Shown: piece by piece, positions 1 to 10,515 of the stretch | How positions within the stretch are numbered: the stretch's first letter is position 1 | Layout of the letters: every line of letters begins with the position of its first letter | DNA from: Mycoplasma sp. CSL7491-lung | Lineage (GTDB): Bacteria > Bacillota_I > Bacilli_A > Mycoplasmatales > Metamycoplasmataceae | Direction: 5' to 3' | DNA length: 64,000 bases | Assembly (NCBI RefSeq): GCF_018913965.1 | Contig: NZ_JAHMHG010000004.1 | Span: 1-64,000 of the forward strand | Program-made: the position numbers and the translations under genes | The notes under the pieces: generated by a model | Seen by the model: only the letters and a program-made list of their open reading frames with translations | What the model was told of the DNA's origin: nothing | Databases searched by the model: none

Positions 1-706
1 ATCTATAAAAATTTCATACTCGCCCAATAAAAGTGAAAGAGAGAGTATATCTAAATTAATAAATAATTTAGATTCATCAATCGCACTACTTCAGCGTAAG
101 TTAGAAAAAATGAAAAATATTAAAGAATTTCTACTTAATAAGATGTTTGTAAGCGGTCAAGTAGAATTTCCTGAAATTAGATTTAAATATTTTAAAGATA
201 AGTGAAATAAAAGCAAAATATCAAATATTGCGATTATTAAAACGGGCAATAAAGACGCAAATGCAATGGTTTCTTTTGGAAAGTATAATTTTTATACATC
301 CGGCGTTAAAGTTTTTAAAATTAATACCTATAATTTTGAAGGTGAATCTGTAACTATTGCAGGAAACGGAGCCAATTTAGGACATATAAAATTTGCTAAC
401 GGGTTGTTTGATGCCTATCAAAGAACATATGTTTTAAAAACGATTGATTTAGAAACAAAGTTTTTATTTTATTTTTTAAAAAGCAACTTTAAAAAATACA
501 TCAAAAGAAAAGAGAACGGCGGCGGAATACCATTTATAGTTTATGATGATATTGCAAATTTTTTTATAAAAATAACTAACCCACAAGAAACGAATAAAAT
601 AGTTAATACATTTTCAATAATTGATAATTTAATTGAACAAACAAAAATAAAGTTATTAAAAATTCAAAATATAAAAAATGTACTAATAAATAAAATGTTT
701 GTATAA
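1..706 (+). CDS. hsdS: Type I restriction-modification specificity subunit (HsdS), 3' part
   Basis: This is the DNA-recognition subunit of a type I restriction-modification enzyme, cut off by the left edge; the frame is open from base 2. HsdS proteins carry two target-recognition domains separated by helical conserved regions. Two copies of the helical conserved region are visible here. One is near bases 30-150, ending in LLNKMFV, and the other is at the C-terminus, ending in LINKMFV. Each is preceded by a similar coiled-coil stretch rich in Leu, Lys and Ile. The segment between them (about 165-600) is the second recognition domain. One Trp is encoded by TGA at about 203. The modification and nuclease subunits must lie outside the window, if present. 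In mycoplasmas such genes often sit at invertible, phase-variable loci, but no partner copy is visible here. Confidence 0.8.
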
Positions 707-801
707 ATAAAAATATATTAAATTAAAAATTTTATTTGTTTATATTATCTTTTAAACAGATAAATAATTTTTATTTGATATCTTTTTTATATAATTTTTA
801 T

Positions 802-1353
802 ATGGAAAATATTGAAAAGAATAAAATATTAGTTAAATTCGATGAAATTGCTCATCAAAGAAATTTTGTATACTCTCTTTTTGGAAACTCACTTGAAAAA
901 GCAATTAAAGACAAACAACTTTCAAACCCATATGAGATAGTTATAGATTTACAATCTTTTTTAAAATTAAAGACATATAATAGTGAACAAATTTCAATTA
1001 ATAAAAAATTCAGTGCTGATAATCCGCTTCCAAGCTTTAATTATTTTGGTGAAAAAATTTACTTAAATCTTTTGTTAGCATCTAATTCAAGTGAATTAAA
1101 CTATAAAGCAATTAATAAACTACTTAATTTAATTAACAAAAAATCTGATGGCGATCAGATTTATGATTTGATTAATTCTATTTATTCTTACGATCCAGAT
1201 ATTTGAATCTTACTTTATTTTGATTATGATGAATCTTTATTAAAAATAAAAAAAATTACTAATATCAATCCTAATTATTATTCTGTTCACATTACCAAAT
1301 CTAAATTAAAATTACCATATCACAAAGGATTTATTAATACAAAAAATGACTAA
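802..1353 (+). CDS. Hypothetical protein, 183 aa
   Basis: I do not recognise this family. The product is soluble, Lys/Asn/Ile-rich and has no signal peptide or membrane segment. One TGA Trp codon at 1204-1206 lies in the middle of the gene. I chose ATG 802 over an upstream ATG at 736. Residues from 802 look like a normal N-terminus (MENIEKNK), while the 22 residues encoded before it are low-complexity, AT-driven sequence. A perfect TATAAT at 790-795 ends six bases before ATG 802, so the mRNA may be leaderless. The stop codon lies inside the terminator hairpin shared with the convergent GntR gene. Confidence 0.6.
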
Positions 1354-1377
1354 AACATTTGTAATAGTCATTTTTTA
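1341..1377. terminator. Bidirectional intrinsic terminator
   Basis: AAAATGACTA (1343-1352) pairs with TAGTCATTTT (1365-1374), and T-runs lie on both sides. The hairpin overlaps the stop codon of the plus-strand hypothetical gene and abuts the stop codon of the minus-strand GntR gene, so it can end both convergent transcripts. Confidence 0.75.
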
Positions 1378-2088
1378 ATATAATGAAAATTCTTGGTGAA
1401 AGAAAATAAAGTTTTCTGGTTTAATATAAAACTTGGCTGCGATACTAATGCTTTCATTGTCGTATCCTCACATTGTGATAACAACTAATTTATCTTCTCC
1501 AAACAGTTTTACATTTTCATATTTCAACTCATAAACAATATTTGTCAAACTACTTCTTTCAGCTAAAGTGTCAATAATAGGTTTATTTAAACTAATTGGT
1601 TCAAATTGATCAACGTTTTTTATAGATAAGAATATATCTGCTTCAGCAATGACTTTACCTTCAATTTCGTAAGTTGTACGAAATTGTCTGAATCCTTCAA
1701 CAAAAATTATTCTTTTTTCATGAAATCAATCCGGTTCTGTTGGTTCTTCTATCTCAATACCTCTAACTCTGTCGGCACCCATTAAAAAACTAACGGGTTT
1801 AATTAAATTATAAAAATTCTCCGCTACAAAGTGACCTCTTTTGGATATTGTGTAAACAGCACCAAGCGCGTATAGTTTTTGATAAGCACCAACAACTACA
1901 CTTCTAGAACATTTGAACATTTCCATTAATGCGTGCTCAGATGGCATAATTTTGTTTACAGGAACTTTTCTAGTTACTATTAAATCAATTAAATATTTTA
2001 CTACCTCATTGGTTTTACTTAATATTTTTGGAGTTGCCTTAGAAACTAGTTCTTCATTAATTTTTTTTCTATTTTTTGCGTTTACCAT
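1375..2088 (-). CDS. GntR/HutC-family transcriptional regulator of the alpha-glucan genes
   Basis: This is a 237-residue regulator of the GntR family, HutC/TreR-like subclass. Residues about 25-92 form the winged helix-turn-helix; the landmarks are PSEHALMEMF, the recognition-helix part CSRSVVVGAYQKL and the wing RGHFV. The remaining ~140 residues fit a UTRA ligand-binding domain, which in this subclass senses a sugar or sugar phosphate. Two Trp codons are TGA. It is the last gene of the minus-strand sugar block, 35 bases after the cytosolic amylase-family gene, and has its own TAAAAT (2095-2100) six bases before ATG. By position it most likely controls maltodextrin uptake and breakdown, and the CTTGATATATCAAG-like palindromes at 13540, 15675 and 25279 are its candidate binding sites. 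The ligand and the sign of regulation are not known. Confidence 0.85.
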
Positions 2089-2123
2089 ATCACAATTTTA
2101 CCAAATTTAAAATAAAAAAATTC

Positions 2124-3899
2124 TTATTTTTTTATCAATTTAAATATTGCGTATCCACCTTGCTCCATCTCAAAGTTTCAACCATAATTTTTTGTCTTGT
2201 TTAATAAAACGGGTTTAAAATGATAATCTCTCGAAATTTTTATGAAGTTCAATTTTTCATTTTTATAATTACAAAACGCGAACAGTAAGAATTCTTTATC
2301 TTGTTCAGGAGCTTTTCTAACTGTAACACTAGAATAATCGTCAGTATCTATAAATGTATAAGGGTCAGCAATTGTGTCAGAATTTGTTTCTTTTAAGAAA
2401 GGATATTCTTCACGTAATTTAGACATATATTGAATCAAACTATAAGGTGAATTCTCCACCTTAATAGCTTCTTCAATTACAGGCAATTGAGTTGCAGAAG
2501 TTAATAAAATATATTCTTCTAAGTTTTCGATTACAATCCCGTCATAAATAAAACAATTTTCTTGTGGATTTGATCATTTCATTGGTTCTCTTAATGATGG
2601 ATCACCATAGTATCTTGTACCAAAATAATATAATTCATCACCTTGATAAATAATTGGATTTCCTGGTAATGCCATTAATTGGAATAAAGCAATTTTTAAA
2701 TTATCTTTTTCTAATTCTGTTAGTTTTTTAGTCAATTGATGTGGTTTGTTTTTAGAAACTTCTTCTCTAAAAACATCTAATCATCTTTTAGTATCATGAT
2801 TATCTATAAATGGCATTCATCTACTTATAGGTGAAGCTTCTTCATATTTTTTCACTAAATCTTTTAAATCTTTATACGGAATTCTAACATCTGTATTTTG
2901 TCTAAAATATTTGAATCCATCATAAACGGTGTTAAGACCTAATTCATTTCCGTCTTTTAAATATTGCAACCCTTTAAATGTATCGGTGAAAACTCATTCT
3001 CCGACCATAAATACATCATCACGTCCTGCTGGTTTTGTAATTTCATCACTTGCTTTTCTTAAAATAGAAAATATTTTAGCCTCATTAAAGTTGTTTTTAG
3101 TTTCTATTTCACTCGAAAAATATTCAGCTATTGCATCATATCTAAAACCATCAACTCCAACTGCAGTTCAAAATTTTTGTATTTCTACTAACTCGTCAAT
3201 AACAACTTTGTTATCTAAGTTTAAATCAGGCATAGAATACGAAAATCTTGCTAAATAATGTTTATTGGTAGGTTTTTGATTAATCTTAGGAAAACTTTTT
3301 CTATAAAATTCTTTATCTAATTTAACGTCAGGGTCATTTATATCTAAATCCGGTTCAATTCTATAATATTTTTTATATAACTCGTCTCCTTCGATAGCTT
3401 TTTGGAATCAAGGGTGTTCAAAAGATGTATGGTTAAAAATTAAATCTAAATAAACTTTTATTCCTTTCTTATGTGCTGCACTTAAAAAATCAATAAATGC
3501 ATCCATTCCACCTAATTGATCAGCAACATTACAATAATCTTTAACATTATATCCATGATAGCTTGATGACGGATGCAATGGGGATAATCAAATTTGGTCT
3601 ACACCTAAATTCGATAAATAGTCTAGTTTATTTTTTAAACCAATAAAATCTCCTATACCATCATTATTACCATCTGCAAATGAATAAACTAAGACTTGAT
3701 ACATTATATTTGTATTCTTGTAATTTTGTAAAGGTTCCGCTTTTGGAGCGTTTTTTCATAAATCTTTATAAGTTTGATTAATGTTATCATTATATTTAGA
3801 GTCATCTCACTTAGCATATTCTTTTCTAAGTTGATTTTTTAAATATTTTTTATATATTAAATTGTAATATTTTTTTAATGCTTTATTTTTTAAATTCAT
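2124..3899 (-). CDS. Cytosolic alpha-amylase-family glycosidase (GH13), 591 aa
   Basis: This GH13 enzyme is predicted to hydrolyse alpha-1,4-linked glucans in the cytosol, since it has no signal peptide. All four GH13 regions are visible: DLIFNHTS (region I), GFRYDA with the nucleophile Asp (region II), VGEW with the acid/base Glu (region III) and FIDNHD (region IV). A C-terminal beta-domain follows. About nine Trp residues are encoded by TGA. It is a close paralogue of the lipoprotein amylase at 13563-15611; both share [20 protein letters not shown]. TATAAT at 3909-3914, nine bases before ATG, suggests its own, possibly leaderless, promoter. A half-operator CTTGATA lies at 3952. The exact substrate (maltodextrin, maltose or trehalose-type sugar) cannot be set from sequence. 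Confidence 0.88.
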
Positions 3900-3951
3900 A
3901 GTAATAGAATTATAATAAGTTATTAAAATTTAAAAGTATATTTATTTTTTT

Positions 3952-3965
3952 CTTGATAGGTGTAA
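3952..3965. promoter_or_regulatory. Possible degenerate operator half-site
   Basis: CTTGATA at 3952-3958 matches one half of the CTTGATATATCAAG palindrome seen at three other sugar promoters. The second half (GGTGTAA) does not match. It lies about 38 bases upstream of the TATAAT at 3909-3914, close to the operator-to-promoter distance at the pullulanase gene (38 bases). Weak on its own. Confidence 0.25.
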
Positions 3966-3967
3966 AC

Positions 3968-3998
3968 AAAAAACAACAGATCGATCTGTTGTTTTTTT
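3968..3998. terminator. Strong palindromic terminator
   Basis: A perfect palindrome with arms AACAACAGATC and GATCTGTTGTT is flanked by A6 and T7. Read on the minus strand it ends the transporter operon just after the membrane-protein stop at 4003. It therefore separates that operon from the downstream amylase-family gene, which has its own promoter. Confidence 0.85.
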
Positions 3999-4002
3999 AA
4001 TA

Positions 4003-4710
4003 TTATTTGTTATCTAATACATCTTGAATTTTATTTTTTAGGTCAGTTATTTTGTCACTTCTAGACATAGGTAATGTTGTTGTCTTTTTACCTAAAAACA
4101 TTTTTAGTCTAGTGTCTTTTCCATTAATTGAAGGCATTAGGATTTTATCTTTGGTTACAAAACCAAATTTCTTTTTAGCGCTAATTGTAAATACTAATGC
4201 TATAAATGACATAAACATTGAAGATCAAATTAGTTTATAACTAAGATCATAACTTAGTGTATTATTAACTTCACGAAGTTCATTATTAATTGTTATTACA
4301 TTAATTTGATTTACACTTTCAGGTTGTAATGAAATAATCGCAAATGCACTAACAAATAAAACTGTTACTAAAAAGTATAAACTTTTAAAATACTCATCAG
4401 CATTACCTATATTTTTATAAAGTTTATATTGCATAATAAACAAAATAATAAGAATGATAACTGCAGAAAATACAAATAATGTATTTAAAAATAGAAATAA
4501 CTCAGTTAATTGATAAGTAGGGGAAGCTTTTTTTCAGTTTAGAACTAATACATGGCCAGCATTAATTCAATTTTTTTCGATTTCAATTCTATCGAAAAAA
4601 TTAATATACATTACTATTTGGAATATTAAAGAAATAAATACTAATAATGTAATTAAGAATAAAAGAATTTTTCTTTCTTTATAATTTTTAAAATGTTCTA
4701 AAAATTTCAT
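4003..4710 (-). CDS. Four-helix membrane protein of unknown function, 235 aa
   Basis: I do not recognise this protein. It has four predicted transmembrane segments: near residues 15-40, 65-92, 106-126 and 160-178. The C-terminal tail of about 50 residues is basic and soluble (GKKTTTLPMSRSD). Three Trp codons are TGA. The gene starts one base after the stop of the ABC ATPase gene, so it is translationally coupled to the transporter. It is the last gene of that operon before the terminator at 3968. Two other unknown four-helix proteins lie in the same operon (9985-10509 and 13012-13461). By context it may be an accessory subunit of the maltodextrin transporter, but this is inference. Confidence 0.75.
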
Positions 4711-4711
4711 G

Positions 4712-5908
4712 TTAATTAATTCTGTTTTCGGTTTCTTTATCAAATAAATGTATTCTTGGTATTATGAATTCAACATACACATGTGAGTATAATTCAAATT
4801 CTTCACTATTTGATGCGTTAACAATAAACTCTAAATCTTCATTAACTTTTACTGCGATAAGTTGATCTTTACCAATTAATTCAATATTTGTTATTTTTCC
4901 TAAAACTGAATTTGGAACTTGTTTATTATGTATTTTTAAATCTTCAGATCTGAAACCAACAACTATTTTTTGATTTTCTTTTACATGTTGTTTAGCTTCT
5001 TCATCTAAAGTAATTTCTAAACTGTTATTTACTTCTGTTAATTTACCACCTTTGTAAACTGCGTCAAAAGTATTCATTGTTGGAGAACCAATAAATTTTG
5101 CAACAAAAACGTTTGCAGGTCTAAAGTATAAATCTTTACCTTTACCGCTTTGTTGGATTTTTCCATCATTAAACACGACAATTTGGTCACCCATTGTCAT
5201 AGCTTCTAACTGGTCGTGTGTAACATAAATACTTGTTGTGTTTAACATTCTATGGATATTAACAATTTCTCTACGCATGCTTTCTCTTAATTTAGCATCT
5301 AAGTTTGAAAGAGGTTCATCCATTAAGAAAACAAGTGGTTTTCTAGCGATAGCACGTCCTATCGCAACACGTTGTCTTTGACCTCCTGATAAATCACGAG
5401 GTTTTCTATATAGATATTCATCTATTTTTAAAATTTTAGCAACATCCTTAACACGACGGTCAATGATATCTTTTCTTTCTTTAGCTATTTTTAATCCAAA
5501 TGAAATATTATTATAAACATTCATATGTGGGTATAAAGCGTATGATTGGAAAACCATAGCTATATTACGTTCATTTGGTAATAAGTTGTTGTATCTTTTA
5601 TTATTAAATAATAAATCACCTTTAGTAATTGAGTTAAGACCAGCAATCATTCTTAAAAGCGTAGTTTTACCACAACCTGATGGTCCTAAAAAGATACAGA
5701 AGGTACCTGGTTTAATTTCAAGATTAATATTTTCTAATGTATATTTTTCGTTTCCTTCATATTTTTTAGAAATATTTACTAAATTAATGTGGGCACCGCT
5801 ATTTGTGGAAGAAATTTCCCCAACTTCAGAAAGCATCGAATCTAAATCAATAGTTTCAAAACCTGTTTCTAAATCTGAAGTCAAATTTTGGTCTAAATTG
5901 TTTTTCAT
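4712..5908 (-). CDS. msmK: ABC transporter ATPase, MalK/MsmK family
   Basis: This is the ATP-hydrolysing subunit of a CUT1-class carbohydrate importer, 398 residues. Walker A GPSGCGKT is at about 75-82, the Q-loop VFQSYALYPHM near 119-129, the signature LSGGQRQR at 173-180, Walker B VFLMDE at 193-198 and the D-loop SNLDAK follows. The C-terminal ~130 residues form the MalK-type OB-fold regulatory domain. An extra ~38-residue acidic N-terminus precedes the usual start. It follows the MalG-type permease gene with 3 bases between them. MsmK-type ATPases sometimes serve several sugar importers, but the adjacent permease and binding-protein genes make maltodextrin the likely substrate. Confidence 0.93.
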   Translation of the reverse strand: MKNNLDQNLTSDLETGFETIDLDSMLSEVGEISSTNSGAHINLVNISKKYEGNEKYTLENINLEIKPGTFCIFLGPSGCGKTTLLRMIAGLNSITKGDLLFNNKRYNNLLPNERNIAMVFQSYALYPHMNVYNNISFGLKIAKERKDIIDRRVKDVAKILKIDEYLYRKPRDLSGGQRQRVAIGRAIARKPLVFLMDEPLSNLDAKLRESMRREIVNIHRMLNTTSIYVTHDQLEAMTMGDQIVVFNDGKIQQSGKGKDLYFRPANVFVAKFIGSPTMNTFDAVYKGGKLTEVNNSLEITLDEEAKQHVKENQKIVVGFRSEDLKIHNKQVPNSVLGKITNIELIGKDQLIAVKVNEDLEFIVNASNSEEFELYSHVYVEFIIPRIHLFDKETENRIN

Positions 5909-5911
5909 ATA

Positions 5912-6862
5912 TTATCCTTTCACGGCTCCGTCACTTAATCCACCTACAATGTATCTTTGTAAGTACATAAATAATACAAACGCTGGAGCTGAAGCTAGTA
6001 TTGAACCCGCAGCATAAGCACCCGCATTAACGTGTTTAGGTTCAGTATCAATAAAGTAACTTAACCCAACAGCAAGTGTTGTATTTTTTAATTCAAATAA
6101 AACAAACTTAGGTAAAATAACGTCTGTAAATGGTATCAAGAATGATCATAAAGCAACCATAATTAACGCAGGTCTGATAACTGGAACTAATATTTTAAAG
6201 AATAGCCCTCAGTTATTGCATCCATCAACTTTTGCCGAATCATCTAGTTCTGATGACACTGTGTCTAAATAACTTTTCAACATAAATGTATTACCAGAAA
6301 TTGAACCACCTGCATAAATTAGAATCAACATAAATATTGTTGGGAAGCCTAATGAATTACCCATTCTGATAAGTAAATATAGCGAAATTAGAGCTGATGT
6401 AGCCGGAATCATTTGAAGCATCATAATAACTGTCAATGAATGCTTAGAACCAGCAAATTTAAATCTTGAATATGCATAACCATTTAAGGCTACTGCTATT
6501 GTTGAAATAACCATTGTTAATACGGCTATTAGTATTGTATTGAAATATCATCTACCAAAATAACTTTGCTCACTTGTGAATAAGTATGTAAAGTTTTCTC
6601 ACCCAAATTTAAATGGTGTGATGGCAATAATACGTGGGTTGTTTATATTAAAAGCAGAAATAATTAGAGAAACAATTGGGAAAAGCACAATTATTGCTCA
6701 AACTATTAAGATTAAATAATTAAAGAATAATCAAATTATTTCCATTGTTGTAGGAGGTTTTGAATCTGATTCATTAAAATTTAATCTTTTTTTGTCTAGT
6801 TTTTTATTATTGACTTTTATATCATCAAAAATATGTGAATAAATTCTTTTTCTAGAAAACAT
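5912..6862 (-). CDS. malG: Sugar ABC transporter permease, MalG type
   Basis: This inner permease subunit of the maltodextrin importer has 316 residues and six predicted membrane segments. The ABC-permease coupling (EAA) motif is seen as LDDSAKVDGCNNWGLFFKI near residues 210-230, where it docks on the ATPase. The first ~40 residues are a charged cytosolic tail. At least six Trp codons are TGA. A consensus AGGAGG (6872-6877) lies ten bases before ATG 6862, inside the end of the preceding permease gene, whose stop is at 6866. The two permease genes are therefore coupled. Confidence 0.9.
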
Positions 6863-6865
6863 CTC

Positions 6866-9800
6866 TTAATCCCTCCTTGACATTGATTTAATAAATCCAC
6901 GAGCACCAAGTGAAATACTGAATAATGCGGCTAAAGTTGTTAAAGCGGCAGCGAAAGCTTGATCTCCGGCAAATTTAACTGTACCAAGTGTTAACTTATA
7001 AACTCATGAAATAATGATATCTGTTGAAGCTTCACCAAACACAGTAGGATTCGCAAAAGCAGGACCACCACCTGTGAATATAGAAATTGTTGTAAAGTTA
7101 TTGAATGAACCAACAAATTGTCCAATTAACATAGGTGCAATTGAAAGTAATAATGAAGGTAATGTTAAATATCTAAATAACTGTGCACCTCTTGCACCAT
7201 CAACTGAACCAGCTTCGTAAATATCTTTTGGTATAGATTGTAAGTTACCTGTCACTAACATAAAGATTCAAGCATAAGCAATTCATGTTTGAACTATAAT
7301 AACAAGAACTCTAGTTGTACCTATTTCAGCTAATCAGTTTTTGGCATCACTAATTAACCCTATTTTAAGCATAATTAAGTTAATGAAACCTTGGTCCCCA
7401 CCTTGGAACATACTTTTAATAAATGTAAGTGTAACGAACGCAGGAATTGCTCAAGGTAAAATGTAAATAACTCTAAATACTTTTTTAAATTTAATTCTTT
7501 GGCTGTTTGTTAATACAGCAATTATAATACCTACACTTATCGGAATTAATGTAGATAATATTGTTCAAATTATTGTTCAAACAATAACTCTTTGTAATGA
7601 TAATAACAAGTTATTTTCTCTAAATACTCATCAATATCCTCACATCTTAAGCCCTACTCAATCAACTGTTTGAGACGGAGCTTGATGCTCATAACCGAAG
7701 TTGGTAAATGAAATTAATATAGATGTAAATATCGGTGTTGCAACGATGAAAATCATTAAGAATCAACCGAATAGTGAAATCATCCATGGAAATCCACTTG
7801 TATTTAATCATCTTTTTGTATGTGTTCATTTACTTGGTCTTGAACCATATTCTAATTGTTTAGCAACACGATAAGAACTAATCGATGATACGGATAAATA
7901 CGCTAATGCGAAAACTAATAAAACAACCGAAATAACACCACCAAATATATATAAACGAGCATCCGTAAAAATACCTAGTGATGAATTATGAAGTCCTTTT
8001 CCAAGGTCACTAAATCCTGGAATTCCACCCATTTTACTTCAATAAGCACCAAATGAAAATGGAATAATAATTGTTCATATAAAAGTTGATAACAATGTTA
8101 ATAAAGTACCTTTAACATATTGTTTGAAGAATAATAATTCTGATAATCCAGGAAAAACAAATCCTAAAAATGATGTTAGGAATCTTAAATTCTTCATTGT
8201 TTCAACTGGTATAGTTTTTTGCGCTTCTGTTATTTTACTTTCATATATTTTTTTGTTAACTTTAACTTCAGAAAATTCCCTTCAAAATGCTGTTCTTAGA
8301 ATTTCTTTATTAGACATTAACATTGATTTTAATTTTGTTTCACGAATAGTTTCTTTTTTATTAATTTTATATTCGTAAATTTTATTTTTGTAAGCTTGTT
8401 TTGAAATTTCTTTTGAAGCTATTTTACGTTTTAATTCTGCTTTTTCATCTTTAAATTGCTTAATAGCTTTAGATTTTGCTAACTTAAATTTTTCGTTATC
8501 TGTCAATAATTCAAAACTTAAATCATCGATATTTTTGTTATCTCTATTGTTAAGTTTTTCTACTTCTTTTTGTTTAAGAACTAAAAGTTCATACTTAGCT
8601 TTTATTTTTTCTTTTCTAAAGGCTAACCTAGTTTTTCTAGAATCAATAAATAAATCTCTTAATGATTTAGATTCTTCTAAGTTAAATTTACCTTCATAAG
8701 TATATTTAACTTTACTTAAACCAACTTTTTCTTTGTATTGTGACTTTAATAAATTTTTGAATTCGTAATATGTTCTAAATAAATTAATTTTGCTAAAAAA
8801 TTGAGAATGAGCAATTTGAACAAAATGATTTTCTTTATTTTCGATTAAGAAATCACTTAATTGACCATTTAATTTATTAGAAATTTCCTTCGCTTCGTCT
8901 AGTGTAAAAGTACTCTTGAATGTATAGTCTAATTGAGGAATATCAATTTCATTTTTTGATAAAAAACTCATAAAATCTTTGGTGTTTTGTATCATTGAGC
9001 GATATTTAACTAATTTTAATTGTTCTTTATAGTTTGATTTTATTTCTTTAATTTGTTTGTTTGAATTATCGATTATTTCTTTTACAATAGCTTTATTTTT
9101 TGTTTCAGCATTTAAAATAATCTCTTTTTGTTCTTCAATTTTCGCCAACGCTTTTGTTTTAGTTTCTTTTGCACGTTCTAGTAGTTCATTAGATTTTTTT
9201 GTATATTCATATTCTAATTCAAGTATTTTCTGTTTAGTTACTAACTTAATTTCTTCTGTTTCTTCAATGAAAAGTTGTTTTTGTAACTTATAAGTTCCTT
9301 CGTATTTTCTTATTAATTCTTGTTTACGATTGTATAAACTTATTCTTTGTTTTTCAACTGAATTATAAATATTAGTGAAATATTGATTTGGATTATCAAG
9401 TTTTTTAACTCATTCCTGCTCTATTGGTAATAGATCGTCGTGAATTAGCTTAATATCAAAATCGGTCTTACCTGTTTTTTTAATATAAATATACATTATG
9501 TTGTAAATAGCGAATTTTTTAAACAATTCTTCTTCATCAACATAAGTTTTTGTTTTTAATTTTTCTATGTTATCTAATTTGACATCAATTTCATCAGCGC
9601 TTTGTTGTAAAGAATAAACAAAATCTTTTGCATATTTTTTTGTATCCTTTAAAGACGCCTTAATTTTATTGATTTCAAATTGCAACAAGTTGATTGTTGA
9701 ATCTGCGTATGATAATTTTTTAATAGAATCTTTTAAAACTGCAAGTTTATTCTTGTAGGCAACTTTGTGACTCGCAAGTTCTCTTTTTAAATTATCTTGT

Positions 9801-9982
9801 AGTTTTGTTCTTGCTCTTAAGTATAAATCTTTGTCTATACTTTCTTGAGACTTTATTCTGTCCCTTGTTCTCAAAAATATGTTTCTTACTTGCTTTTTGT
9901 AAGCTGCCATATTACCTGAGCTTTGGGGTAAAATATTATCAAATGACTCGCCATATCAATTATAAAGTTTTAAATCTTCCAT
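6866..9982 (-). CDS. malF: MalF-type sugar permease fused to a ~590-residue coiled-coil N-terminus (1038 aa)
   Basis: The C-terminal part (about residue 600 to the end) is a MalF-type ABC permease: several hydrophobic helices and a coupling loop near IYEAGSVDGARGAQLFRYLTL, the partner of MalG. The N-terminal ~590 residues are unlike any permease I know. They are a highly charged, Lys/Glu/Leu-rich coiled coil without membrane segments, broken by short motifs such as YKEQLKLVKYRSM and two similar FTLDEAKEISNKL / FNLEESKSLRDLF stretches. The frame is open from ATG 9982 to TAA 6866, interrupted only by TGA codons at plausible Trp sites. There is no internal start with a ribosome-binding site, so it reads as one polypeptide. 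The coiled coil would face the cytosol. Typical MalF is about 300-510 residues. The coiled coil's role is unknown. Confidence 0.85.
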
Positions 9983-9984
9983 AA

Positions 9985-10509
9985 TTATTTGCTTCGTCCT
10001 TTGTGTATTTTGTATCATTCATAATAATGAAATTTTCTATCTATGTGGTATTTTAACATAAATACAAATAATGTAAATGCATTTATTCCTGATAAAAACG
10101 AAGCAAAGATACCTACCCAGAATTGAAATTTAGTATATTGGCTTGTTTGCTCTGAACCACCATAAAATGGCATTGCAATAAAAGTTATAAATACTAAAAT
10201 TCAAATTATAAAGAATAGATATCCTGCTTTAATTTTATTTTTTAAAAGTAATATATATACCAAGAAAAATATTATCACGAATGAGTTTGCAATGTAAGAT
10301 ATTATTGTTTTCATTGCTAATTGTGAAACAAGTTTACTAACTTCTTCGTCATTATTATTTGCTTCAATTTTATTAATATAATTAGGATTAATACCATAAC
10401 CAAATGGTATTAAAACCCAAACTAATAATGTTACTGATAGTAACGCTATTAATGAAATTAAAATATAAAATTGTTGTTTATTAATATTTGTCTTGTATTT
10501 TTGATACAT
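9985..10509 (-). CDS. Four-helix membrane protein of unknown function, 174 aa
   Basis: I do not recognise it. The sequence shows four hydrophobic segments, near residues 15-38, 70-90, 95-118 and 128-150. The loop after the first helix is polar (NKIEANNNDEE), and the C-terminus is basic and ends HKGRSK. Trp codons are TGA. It sits between the binding-protein gene (stop 10516) and the coiled-coil permease gene (start 9982), with only a few bases on each side, so it is part of the maltodextrin transporter operon. It may belong to the transport complex, but nothing in the sequence proves that. Confidence 0.7.
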
Positions 10510-10515
10510 ATTTTA

